A stretch of DNA of 38,613 nucleotides from Bacteroidota bacterium (GTDB lineage: Bacteria > Bacteroidota > Bacteroidia > Bacteroidales > WCHB1-69): contig JAGVVH010000452.1 in assembly GCA_019135895.1 (NCBI GenBank), positions 1-38,613 on the forward strand. Reading direction: 5' to 3'. The position numbers were made by a program, and so were the translations under genes. This document shows positions 1 to 5,151 of this stretch, piece by piece. The notes under the pieces were generated by a model. The model was not told where the DNA came from, made no database searches, and saw only the letters and a program-made list of their open reading frames with translations. Positions within the stretch are counted from its first letter, which is position 1. Each line of letters starts with the position of its first letter.

Positions 1-2
1 CC

Positions 3-1340
3 CAAATCAGATATTTCAATCAGGTTTGTGGCTGTTGTAGACTGGTCTTTAATAAAGGGCTAGAACTACAAAACCAAGCCTATAAAAACAAAACCAAGCG
101 TCCCAATTCATTTACACTAAACAAGTTCATTACAAAATGGAAACGATCTGAGTATCCATTTTTGAATGATGTCCAATGCTTCACACTCCAGGAAGAGTTC
201 AGAAACTTGGATAAAGCATGGAGTGCTTACTTTAGAAGGCTCGCCGAAGGCTGTGATCCAAAGAAGGCCGGTAAGCCTAAGTTCAAAAGTAAGTATGGAG
301 ACTCAAAATCATTTAGCATAAAAGGCATCTTCAAAGTTGAATCTAATCGTATAATGATCCCCAAAGCACAACATGGTCCACAAGTAGGGTGGATCAAAAT
401 TAAGGAAAAGGGATATCTACCTGTAGATGCCTTTATTAAACATGCAACAGTCTCTGAACATGCTGGCAAGTGGTATATTAGCCTTCTTGTAGAAGAAGAT
501 ATTCCTTTTATTCCACCTGCCCAGGGACCAGCCATTGGATTAGATGTAGGGGTTGCAAGTGGTAATCTTATAGTTACCTCTGATGGGGTTCATTATCCCA
601 ATCCACAGCCCCTAAAACATCTTCAACGCAAACGTGCTAGGCTACAACGTCAGTTTGATAGACAACACTATACAGGGAAGAAAGAAATATCTTCTAGAAA
701 TAAGAAATCAAAAGGTAGTCCGAAAAGCAAAAATGCAATTAAGACTAAAGCTAAGTTAGCCAAGGTCAATCACAGAATATCATGCATTAGAAAGTCTAAT
801 GCTCATGTAATTACTAGTCAGGTGGTTTATGGTAAAGCACCCAGTCGTATTGGCATTGAGTCTCTCAACGTTGCTGGGATGCTCAAGAACCACCATCTAG
901 CTAAATCAATTTCAGATGCAGGTCTTGGCGAATTACTTCGACAAGTACAGTATAAAGCTGCTTGGAATGGATCACTGGTATTCCAGGCAAACCAATGGTA
1001 TCCAAGCACTAAGACATGTAGCAATTGTGGGCATATACAGAATATGTCTCTGTCTACCAGAACATATAATTGCCCAGAATGCGGATTCCAATGTGACCGA
1101 GATGAAAACGCAGCGAGGAATCTTGCCGCATTAGCAGAAAGAGGAATTCAAATGGAGCTTACAGATATTACCAAAGATATGTGGGAATCATATCTTAACG
1201 TGCAAATGTCAGGTGTTACAAACATGTTTGACCTAACAACTGTATGTCGGCTATCTAAGCTAGAGCGCGATCAAGTATTGTTCATTATGGACAATTATGA
1301 TAAACTCACTAAGCTCTATACCGAGGAGCAAACCGTATGA
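3..1340 (+). CDS. tnpB: TnpB RNA-guided nuclease (IS200/IS605 family), 5' end outside window, fused in frame to a phage protein
   Basis: The reading frame is open from base 3, so the gene starts left of the window; the first internal ATG-like starts are not the true start because typical TnpB N-terminal sequence (FNQVCGCCRLVFNKGLELQ) is read before them. RuvC-type residues are visible: Asp in AIGLDVG, Glu in IGIESLNV, and the last Asp in CDRDENAARN. A zinc finger is formed by CSNCG and CPECG. TnpB cuts DNA guided by an RNA from the element's 3' end and helps the transposon persist. No tnpA is seen. The TnpB part ends near RNLAALAERG; the frame then runs without a stop into about 60 residues that belong to a separate small phage gene (see 1152-1340). 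The normal right end and omega-RNA region therefore appear to be missing here. Confidence 0.9.
   Translation, partial: QIRYFNQVCGCCRLVFNKGLELQNQAYKNKTKRPNSFTLNKFITKWKRSEYPFLNDVQCFTLQEEFRNLDKAWSAYFRRLAEGCDPKKAGKPKFKSKYGDSKSFSIKGIFKVESNRIMIPKAQHGPQVGWIKIKEKGYLPVDAFIKHATVSEHAGKWYISLLVEEDIPFIPPAQGPAIGLDVGVASGNLIVTSDGVHYPNPQPLKHLQRKRARLQRQFDRQHYTGKKEISSRNKKSKGSPKSKNAIKTKAKLAKVNHRISCIRKSNAHVITSQVVYGKAPSRIGIESLNVAGMLKNHHLAKSISDAGLGELLRQVQYKAAWNGSLVFQANQWYPSTKTCSNCGHIQNMSLSTRTYNCPECGFQCDRDENAARNLAALAERGIQMELTDITKDMWESYLNVQMSGVTNMFDLTTVCRLSKLERDQVLFIMDNYDKLTKLYTEEQTV
1152..1340 (+). CDS. Small DUF5049-like phage protein, in frame with the upstream tnpB
   Basis: An ATG at 1152 is preceded by the purine-rich ribosome binding site AGAGGA at a good distance, and lies in the same frame as tnpB. 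The 62-residue product contains SGVTNMFDLTTVCRL, resembling the short phage DUF5049 family, whose members carry a SGxxNMFDxxxV core and an E/D-rich helical tail. It could be made alone from this ATG, as the tail of a TnpB fusion, or both. The simplest reading is that a TnpB element inserted just upstream and lost its own 3' end, leaving the frames joined. The stop overlaps the start of the next gene. The function of DUF5049 is unknown to me. The family match is from memory of the motif, not a search. Confidence 0.6.
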   Translation: MELTDITKDMWESYLNVQMSGVTNMFDLTTVCRLSKLERDQVLFIMDNYDKLTKLYTEEQTV

Positions 1341-1546
1341 ATACAGAAACAGAAGAACTTGTTAAGCAGCATTTACTTAACATCTGTCGCAAGCTAGTTT
1401 GCCACCATTGTGGTGGGGAGGGAGTCCTACGATCTCAGTGGGATGCCGTTTGCCAACATTGTGAAGAAGGATACGTATACAAGCTAACTCAGAAAGAAAT
1501 GGCAGTGGAAGCACAAAAAGCTCTAGATCTTCTAGAGAATACCTAA
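1337..1546 (+). CDS. Small zinc-ribbon protein (69 aa), unknown function
   Basis: The start ATG overlaps the stop of the previous gene (ATGA), a translational coupling arrangement seen throughout this window. The protein has CHHCGGEG near residue 22 and CQHCEEG about 18 residues later. These are two CxxC pairs of the kind found in DnaJ-type or rubredoxin-like zinc ribbons, flanked by charged helices. Such small ribbon proteins are common in phage early regions, and no specific role can be assigned. It ends one base before the tRNA gene, so both probably lie on one transcript and the tRNA would need processing from it. Confidence 0.75.
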   Translation: MNTETEELVKQHLLNICRKLVCHHCGGEGVLRSQWDAVCQHCEEGYVYKLTQKEMAVEAQKALDLLENT

Positions 1547-1547
1547 T

Positions 1548-1634
1548 GCCCTGGTGGCGGAATTGGGATACGCTTCGGCCTTAAAAGTCGATGCCCGTAT
1601 GGGATTGAGGGTTCGAATCCCTCCTGGGGCACCA
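1548..1634 (+). tRNA. tRNA-Leu (anticodon UAA), CCA encoded
   Basis: A full cloverleaf can be drawn by hand. The acceptor stem GCCCTGG pairs with CTGGGGC, with discriminator A and encoded CCA. The anticodon stem TCGGC/GTCGA closes the loop CTTAAAA, giving anticodon TAA. There is a long variable arm with CCC/GGG, as expected for class II leucine tRNA, and the T arm is GAGGG-TTCGAAT-CCCTC. UUA is a codon favoured by AT-rich genes and rare in high-GC hosts, so a phage-borne copy fits the composition of this genome. Confidence 0.95.
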
Positions 1635-1654
1635 TCTTCCTAAGAACATATTGC

Positions 1655-1763
1655 ATAGTCGCCCACGAATCGTGGGAGACTTAAAACGCCCATGGAGGCA
1701 TAGAGGTTGCTCTATCCTATGAAGTGGGAATCCATCAACTTGTGGAGTAAACACCTGTTTGGA
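1655..1763 (+). ncRNA. Structured leader element, copy 1 (upstream of CRISPR-like array 1)
   Basis: First of three copies of an element of about 110 nt (others at 2634-2742 and 2891-2999). Hairpin 1 is CCCACGA/TCGTGGG (1662-1676). After a constant ACTTAAAACGCCC comes hairpin 2, ATAGAG-GTTG-CTCTAT (1700-1715), inside a weaker outer pairing of CATAG with CTATG and CCCAT with GTGGG. The tail TGTGGAGTAAAC (1741-1752) is complementary to the first 12 bases of the adjoining repeat. Stem bases differ between copies but pairing is kept, pointing to a selected RNA structure. It could be a CRISPR leader, a guide-associated RNA or a structured 5' UTR; I do not recognise the family. Confidence 0.75.
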
Positions 1764-1903
1764 GTTTGCTCCACAGGTGCGTGGACGATTCGGGGAGAGG
1801 AAGGAGCCCGAGGGCAGACTCAGCGTTTGCTCCACAGGTGCGTGGATGATTCGTGCCCCACCTCGCGCATCCACGTTTGCTTTACAGGTACGTAAATAAT
1901 TAA
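1764..1903 (+). CRISPR. Mini CRISPR-like array 1, type I-E-like repeats, no cas genes nearby
   Basis: Repeats of 29 nt lie at 1764-1792 and 1825-1853, differing at one base, with a 32-nt spacer between (1793-1824). A degenerate third repeat lies at 1875-1903 after a 21-nt gap. Each begins GTTTGC, and the first two end in GAyGATTCG. The inner stem of repeat 1 is TCCAC...GTGGA. In the third repeat two bases on each side have changed to TTTAC...GTAAA, so pairing is kept. The 29/32 geometry and the GATGATTCG-type end match type I-E CRISPR. The first spacer is about 69% GC, far above its surroundings. No cas gene is present in the window. It ends just before the ribosome binding site of the next gene. 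Confidence 0.8.
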
Positions 1904-1917
1904 AGAGGATACCAACA

Positions 1918-2178
1918 ATGAATAGATATAATGATTATCCTAGTAATACACCAGTATGGTTATTGTTGTTGATGTCAATTCTAATACGTTCTGTATTCGT
2001 AGTATTTGCGATGTATTTTACTCAGTTAGCATATAATGGACTAGTACCCATTATATTCCCAGGTCTAGTAGCTAGCGGAGACATGGCTGCAGAAATAGAC
2101 ACTATGACTGCATTCTATCTCATGTGCGTCATGTCAATCCCCATACTTCTTCATCCGTACCCTCGTCGTGAAAGGTAA
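1918..2178 (+). CDS. Small membrane protein (86 aa), unknown function
   Basis: Start ATG follows AAAGAGGATACCAACA, with a good ribosome binding site directly downstream of CRISPR-like array 1. Two hydrophobic stretches are visible, roughly residues 13-35 and 62-80, consistent with two membrane-spanning helices and a basic tail (HPYPRRER). No family is recognised. In phages such proteins may be holins, superinfection-exclusion proteins or membrane anchors, but nothing here decides between these. Its position immediately behind the array means array transcription could continue into it. Confidence 0.65.
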   Translation: MNRYNDYPSNTPVWLLLLMSILIRSVFVVFAMYFTQLAYNGLVPIIFPGLVASGDMAAEIDTMTAFYLMCVMSIPILLHPYPRRER

Positions 2179-2183
2179 ATTTA

Positions 2184-2630
2184 ATGGGTCCGCAGAATAT
2201 AGCCAAGTATTTAGACTTGGCCTTACAGATCGCACGACAACCAACTAATATCTATGCAGATTATAGTATGGGCTGTGTGATCGTTAAGTCAGGAAAGATC
2301 ATAGCAACTGGTGCTAACGAACCATTTAACGCAATTGCTCAACGCATAATGAGTGAGCATCAACAGTATATCGAAAAGGACTATATTTCTGTTCATGCAG
2401 AAATAAAGGCCGCAACCTCAACCTCAGTAAAGTCAATCAAGCGAGCATGGGTATTCGTAAATGGGCTAGCAACCCGATCTGGTAACCCACTATCGTGTTC
2501 AAGACCATGTCCCAATTGCGAAGCAATCCTTGCACACTTAGGTGTTCGTGCAGTATCATGGATTGAGAATGGGAACATCATTACAATGTTTCCTCGACGC
2601 AATGAATTTACTACCCAAAAAGTAGCTTAA
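2184..2630 (+). CDS. CMP/dCMP-type (zinc-dependent) deaminase, 148 aa
   Basis: The cytidine-deaminase-fold zinc motifs are complete: VHAEIKA (His ligand and catalytic Glu) near residues 72-78 and PCPNCEA near residue 109, giving the two Cys ligands. The size fits dCMP or related nucleotide deaminases, which phages use to make dUMP for thymidylate synthesis; a free-base or tRNA-type deaminase cannot be excluded. The start is five bases after the upstream stop, with GAAAGG before it. Its role fits the ribonucleotide reductase and dNMP kinase encoded further right. Confidence 0.8.
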   Translation: MGPQNIAKYLDLALQIARQPTNIYADYSMGCVIVKSGKIIATGANEPFNAIAQRIMSEHQQYIEKDYISVHAEIKAATSTSVKSIKRAWVFVNGLATRSGNPLSCSRPCPNCEAILAHLGVRAVSWIENGNIITMFPRRNEFTTQKVA

Positions 2631-2633
2631 GCT

Positions 2634-2742
2634 ATAGTCGCGTGTGAATCACATGAGACTTAAAACGCCCATGGAGACATAGGGGTTGCTCTATCCTATG
2701 AAGTGGGAATCCATAAACTTGTGGAGTAAACACCTGTTTGGA
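2634..2742 (+). ncRNA. Structured leader element, copy 2
   Basis: Second copy of the 110-nt element. Hairpin 1 is CGTGTGA/TCACATG (different bases from copy 1, still paired). Hairpin 2 is ATAGGG-GTTG-CTCTAT (2679-2694), where a G-U pair replaces the A-U/G-C context of copy 1. The 3' tail again contains TGTGGAGTAAAC, complementary to the following repeat. It starts directly at the stop of the deaminase gene. Confidence 0.75.
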
Positions 2743-2771
2743 GTTTGCTCCACAGGTATGTAAACGATTTG
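2743..2771 (+). CRISPR. Solitary 29-nt type I-E-like repeat (no spacer)
   Basis: One repeat only, starting GTTTGCTCCACAGGT like the others but ending TAAACGATTTG. Its 3' stem arm no longer pairs fully with the 5' arm (TCCAC against GTAAA), so it may be decaying or may act differently. A lone repeat next to a conserved leader fits the description of phage solitary repeat units, some of which are known to act as RNA anti-CRISPRs. That function is an inference here. Confidence 0.6.
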
Positions 2772-2783
2772 AGGTGATGTTTT

Positions 2784-2852
2784 ATGCATTACTATCTGAT
2801 TTTTCTCAGAGTAATCATAGGCTGGTTACGAGGACAAATCACATTCCAGTAG
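2784..2852 (+). CDS. Possible 22-aa hydrophobic peptide
   Basis: ATG at 2784 is preceded by GAGGTGATG, a good ribosome binding site. The peptide has a hydrophobic core (YYLIFLRVIIGWL) that could sit in a membrane. It occupies the same position behind the solitary repeat as the genes at 1918 and 3119 behind their arrays, which is the main reason for listing it. It is too short for any family assignment and may be a decayed gene. Confidence 0.4.
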   Translation: MHYYLIFLRVIIGWLRGQITFQ

Positions 2853-2860
2853 ATCTCATG

Positions 2861-2894
2861 CTACGATAAAAATACATAGTGTATAGTATCGTAG
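2861..2894. repeat. Inverted repeat CTACGATA...TATCGTAG
   Basis: Perfect 8-base arms at 2861-2868 and 2887-2894 around an AT-rich centre, just before leader copy 3. The same word recurs in a perfect 15-base palindrome at 3090-3104, directly after the second array. They could be protein-binding sites or weak hairpins; no function is shown. Confidence 0.45.
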
Positions 2895-2999
2895 TCGCGT
2901 ATGAATCATATGAGACTTAAAACGCCCATGGAGGCATAGCGGTTGCGCTATCCTATGAAGTGGGAATCCATCAACTTGTGGAGTAAACACCTATTTGGA
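2891..2999 (+). ncRNA. Structured leader element, copy 3
   Basis: Third copy. Hairpin 1 is CGTATGA/TCATATG. Hairpin 2 is ATAGCG-GTTG-CGCTAT (2936-2951), where copy 1 has GAG/CTC in place of GCG/CGC: changes on both arms that keep pairing. The 3' tail with TGTGGAGTAAAC again faces the first repeat of the array. The three copies together make an alignment good enough to call a conserved RNA structure by eye. Confidence 0.75.
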
Positions 3000-3089
3000 G
3001 TTTGCTCCACAGGTACATGGATGATTCGTCACCTGAACACAGGCACACGGGGACCTCGTGGTTTGCTCCACAGGTACATGGATGATTCG
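3000..3089 (+). CRISPR. Mini CRISPR-like array 2: two identical 29-nt repeats, one 32-nt spacer
   Basis: Repeats at 3000-3028 and 3061-3089 are identical and separated by exactly 32 nt (3029-3060), giving the 61-nt period of type I-E arrays. Repeat ends are GTTTGCTCC and GGATGATTCG. The spacer is about 63% GC and differs from the spacers of array 1. I found no match to it elsewhere in the window by eye. No cas genes are visible, so processing would need host Cas6e or another nuclease. A gene with its own ribosome binding site begins 30 bases downstream. Confidence 0.85.
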
Positions 3090-3104
3090 TATCGTAGTAC
3101 GATA
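3090..3104. promoter_or_regulatory. Perfect 15-nt palindrome after array 2 (possible operator)
   Basis: TATCGTAGTACGATA is a perfect odd-length palindrome between the last repeat and the ribosome binding site (AAGGAG) of the gene at 3119. It shares its half site with the inverted repeat at 2861-2894. It could be bound by a repressor such as the HigA-like protein encoded at 3425, but nothing shows this directly. Confidence 0.35.
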
Positions 3105-3118
3105 TCTAAGGAGCACAA

Positions 3119-3361
3119 ATGAGAGCTTTAATTACATGTTACCAACAACAAGTATGGGCTGTATGTGAGCCTTACGTAAGTGCTCATTCATCCAAGGAAC
3201 ATACCAACTGGATCTTGCATATTGTTGATTCAGATGGTAATGATCTTACCATGCACGGTTATCCTCAATGTCTGTATCCTTCGGAACAATCAGCTAAAGC
3301 TGGTTGGCAAAGCAAAACACTCAAGTGGTTTGGTAAACGTTTTGTACAATTTGAAGAGTAA
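3119..3361 (+). CDS. Hypothetical protein, 80 aa
   Basis: Start chosen at the ATG after CTAAGGAGCACAA, a strong ribosome binding site. The sequence is mixed polar with several aromatics (NWILHIVD, WFGKRFVQFEE) and no recognisable domain. A longer shadow frame overlaps it but has no ribosome binding site. It follows array 2 and precedes the HigA-like gene after a 63-base gap that holds a short AT-rich spacer and that gene's AAGAAAGG site. I do not recognise a family. Confidence 0.65.
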   Translation: MRALITCYQQQVWAVCEPYVSAHSSKEHTNWILHIVDSDGNDLTMHGYPQCLYPSEQSAKAGWQSKTLKWFGKRFVQFEE

Positions 3362-3424
3362 GCTTCTGCTTTGCTCTTTGTGTGGATCAGCATCTCTAAA
3401 TTAAAATAAGAAAGGCTCATTATT

Positions 3425-3694
3425 ATGTCTAATGAATATGAACCTGATGTTGTAAGTCCTCCAGGCGATGCTCTCTTAGATATCTTAGAAGAACGCGAAA
3501 TGAAGGTTCAAGATCTTTCTAAACTTACCAGTATGTCCGAACAAATGATCCATAGAATCCTTAGCGGTTTAGAACCGGTAACTCCTGCCATTGCTTCTGA
3601 ACTAGAAGATGCCCTAGGTATCCCTGCTCCATTTTGGAACAGGCGTGAGTTCATGTATCAGCAATGGCTGAAAAGTAAAGGAATAGAACTGTGA
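3425..3694 (+). CDS. HigA-like helix-turn-helix antitoxin/regulator
   Basis: The 89-residue protein follows the HigA/VapI pattern: PPGDALLDILEEREMKVQDL at the start, then a helix-turn-helix (KLTSMSEQMIHRILSGLEPV, residues about 33-52), then ASELEDALGIPAPFWNRRE, matching the typical ALGxxPxFW ending. HigA proteins bind DNA as dimers, repress their operon and neutralise a HigB RNase. No HigB is next to it; the overlapping downstream gene is not a recognisable RelE/HigB fold. It may be a solitary phage regulator. Confidence 0.75.
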   Translation: MSNEYEPDVVSPPGDALLDILEEREMKVQDLSKLTSMSEQMIHRILSGLEPVTPAIASELEDALGIPAPFWNRREFMYQQWLKSKGIEL

Positions 3695-4023
3695 AAACTA
3701 TTGCTGAACGATTCTGTGCGCTTCCAGAATGGGCGCAAGAATGGATCTGTCATTACAACGATAGTTATGCCTATCCAGGACAAGGGTATTGGTATCGCCC
3801 ATATATCCCAGGTGGAGACCTTACATTATGGTCTGATGGATGGCATCTAGAAGCAGTAGTAGAAACAGATCAAACTGAACTATGGTATATGCAAACACCA
3901 GGACGCATTGATCAAGCCGAAGCAATGGCATCACACTGGGAAGAAATTCAGGAACAAGCAAAAGAAAAAACCACAAAGCGCATCACCAAAGCGCTACACA
4001 CATCAAAAACAACTAATGACTAA
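3691..4023 (+). CDS. Hypothetical protein, 110 aa, coupled to the HigA-like gene
   Basis: A GTG start overlaps the stop of the HigA-like gene (GTGA), so the two are likely co-translated. The protein is rich in tryptophan and tyrosine in its first 85 residues (ALPEWAQEWICHYNDSYAYP, WHLEAVV) and has a lysine/threonine-rich tail. No family is recognised and no RelE-type catalytic pattern is evident. The coupling suggests a functional partner of the regulator, which is inference only. Confidence 0.65.
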   Translation: MKTIAERFCALPEWAQEWICHYNDSYAYPGQGYWYRPYIPGGDLTLWSDGWHLEAVVETDQTELWYMQTPGRIDQAEAMASHWEEIQEQAKEKTTKRITKALHTSKTTND

Positions 4024-4035
4024 GGACATAGTCTT

Positions 4036-4199
4036 ATGAGTAAAACTACATAGCCAGAGAGAACTATAAAATTGTGACTGCTAACGATACTAAGTATCTT
4101 ATTCAAGACAAATCTAAATACAATCAAACTGCACCCATAGAACGTCAAGCAGACCTAGCAGAAGTATTATGTAAAATAACAAAGGACAAAACATCATGA
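4036..4199 (+). pseudogene. Small gene with apparent -1 frameshift (or a 41-aa GTG-start gene at 4074)
   Basis: An ATG at 4036 has a good site (AAGGA) ten bases upstream but reaches a stop after five codons (MSKTT). A one-base shift within the AAAA run at 4042-4045 leads into an open frame reading YIARENYKIVTANDTKYLIQ to the stop at 4199, where it overlaps the next gene by ATGA. Alternatively translation starts at GTG 4074, where the upstream site is poor. A sequencing indel, a real frameshift or programmed slippage would all explain it. No family is recognised. Confidence 0.45.
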
Positions 4200-4378
4200 A
4201 CGAAATCTTATTAAATAAAGATGCCGATGAATGTGGTTTTGAACTATCTGCTGGTACAGACGACGATGGCGTCTTTCGTGTTGGTCTTGACTTCTATACA
4301 GAAGATTTATACCCACTTGAATATGACACCATCATTAATGATCGCTGCACACTACGTCCGAACGTTTCGCTAGAGTAA
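4196..4378 (+). CDS. Hypothetical acidic protein, 60 aa
   Basis: The ATG overlaps the stop of the preceding frame (ATGA). The protein is acidic (DADECGF, TDDDGVF, FYTEDLYP) with no recognisable motif. Its stop at 4376-4378 lies almost exactly at the left edge of the GC-rich block, and its 3' end (CTACGTCCGAACGTTTCGC) is already less AT-rich than its start. The insertion may therefore have changed the C-terminus of this gene. Confidence 0.6.
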   Translation: MNEILLNKDADECGFELSAGTDDDGVFRVGLDFYTEDLYPLEYDTIINDRCTLRPNVSLE

Positions 4379-4430
4379 TACATGACAGACGGAGCATAGC
4401 TCCGAGACCGAGAGCACTGGAGGGATCGAG

Positions 4431-4712
4431 ATGGAGCAGTACGGAGAGATGCCCGGCCTGGGAGTAGCAGCTCCCGAGACCGGGCAGCACAGGACCGCTG
4501 GTAGCAGTCACCACCGAGTATATCACTCCCTGGCTGACCCGCTAACCTGCGAATGTCCGCGCTGCACCGAGTGGCGCGAGTCGGTGCGAGACAAGGCGCA
4601 CGCCGCCAGGACCAGGCACACCAAACGGCACAGCCTGCTGGAGTTGTCCCAGGCGCTCGCCTCGGGCGAGGGTCCGGCCAGCCTGTACGAACTCCTGAGG
4701 AGGGCGCACTGA
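4431..4712 (+). CDS. Hypothetical protein in GC-rich segment, 93 aa
   Basis: ATG at 4431 follows GGAGGGATCGAG, a good site. The protein has ECPRCTEW near the middle (a CxxC pair preceded by Cys) and a basic helical segment (RDKAHAARTRHTKRH) before LLELSQALASGEGPASLYEL. The stop overlaps the next start in the pattern TGATG. Codon use is high-GC, unlike genes outside the segment. No family is recognised. Longer minus-strand frames over the same bases lack ribosome binding sites. Confidence 0.6.
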   Translation: MEQYGEMPGLGVAAPETGQHRTAGSSHHRVYHSLADPLTCECPRCTEWRESVRDKAHAARTRHTKRHSLLELSQALASGEGPASLYELLRRAH

Positions 4713-5035
4713 TGGCGAACCTGTTCACGTTCGACTGTGGCACATGCAGTCTGGAAGTGAGTCGCGAGGGCAGCGAACTGTTCTACGAGGTGCGCGTCGA
4801 GGGCGGCGTTCGCCTCTACAAGTGCATGGACCTGCGCGAGATGCTCTGGCTCCTCCAGGTCACTCCGCAGATGCTGCGCGGCCTGGCGGACGAGTTGGAG
4901 CCGGCGAACGAGGAGGCGGTCTCGTGGCGGGTGTGGTGCTATATCTCTACATGCGTTCAGAACGTCCGGCGCATGGACGCGATTGCGGACATGGCCGCTG
5001 ACGAGTGCGCGACCGCCGAGAGGGAGGCGTACTAG
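4712..5035 (+). CDS. Hypothetical protein in GC-rich segment, 107 aa
   Basis: Start chosen at ATG 4712 rather than an upstream in-frame codon because CTGAGGAGGGCGCACTG gives a strong ribosome binding site and the start overlaps the previous stop. The N-terminus (FTFDCGTCSLEV) carries a CGTC pair. The middle (LREMLWLLQVTPQMLRGL) looks helical and the end is acidic/alanine-rich. I do not recognise a family. High-GC codon use marks it as part of the imported block. Confidence 0.6.
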   Translation: MANLFTFDCGTCSLEVSREGSELFYEVRVEGGVRLYKCMDLREMLWLLQVTPQMLRGLADELEPANEEAVSWRVWCYISTCVQNVRRMDAIADMAADECATAEREAY

Positions 5036-5039
5036 CCAG

Positions 5040-5102
5040 ATGGAGGAGACACAGGGACTGACATTTGAGGAGGAGGTCGAGGCCACCGATATCATTACTT
5101 AA
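5040..5102 (+). CDS. Truncated 20-aa frame at the right edge of the GC-rich segment
   Basis: ATG at 5040 lies five bases after the upstream stop, with GAGGGAGGCG upstream as a possible binding site. The frame begins METTQ-like acidic sequence (MEETQGLTFEEEVEAT), then crosses from GC-rich into AT-rich DNA and stops within four codons. This looks like the 5' end of a gene cut off by the junction rather than a complete gene. Confidence 0.4.
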   Translation: MEETQGLTFEEEVEATDIIT

Positions 5103-5151
5103 AGCAATAACCCAAGCCCTAAAGGCACTACCTAAAGAATAAATATCAAAT

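Larger units (their letters stand above)
4380..5095. other. GC-rich foreign segment
   Basis: Base composition changes sharply from the AT-rich surroundings to roughly 60-65% GC between about 4380 and 5090, then back within a few bases near GAGGCCACCGAT|ATCATT. It holds three tightly packed plus-strand frames with GGAGG-type sites and high-GC codon use. No transposase, integrase or clear terminal repeats are visible, so the mechanism of entry is unknown. The simplest explanation is recent transfer from a high-GC host or co-infecting phage. Confidence 0.8.

Noticed and set aside
1581..1874. Minus-strand frame of 97 codons
   Set aside because: It covers the tRNA, the leader element and the CRISPR-like array, so it is an antisense shadow of non-coding DNA.
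4523..5095. Long minus-strand frame (190 codons) across the GC-rich block, and another at 4294-4743
   Set aside because: GC-rich DNA leaves antisense frames open by chance. These have no ribosome binding site, and one runs across the composition boundary, whereas the plus-strand frames have GGAGG sites and a TGATG overlap.
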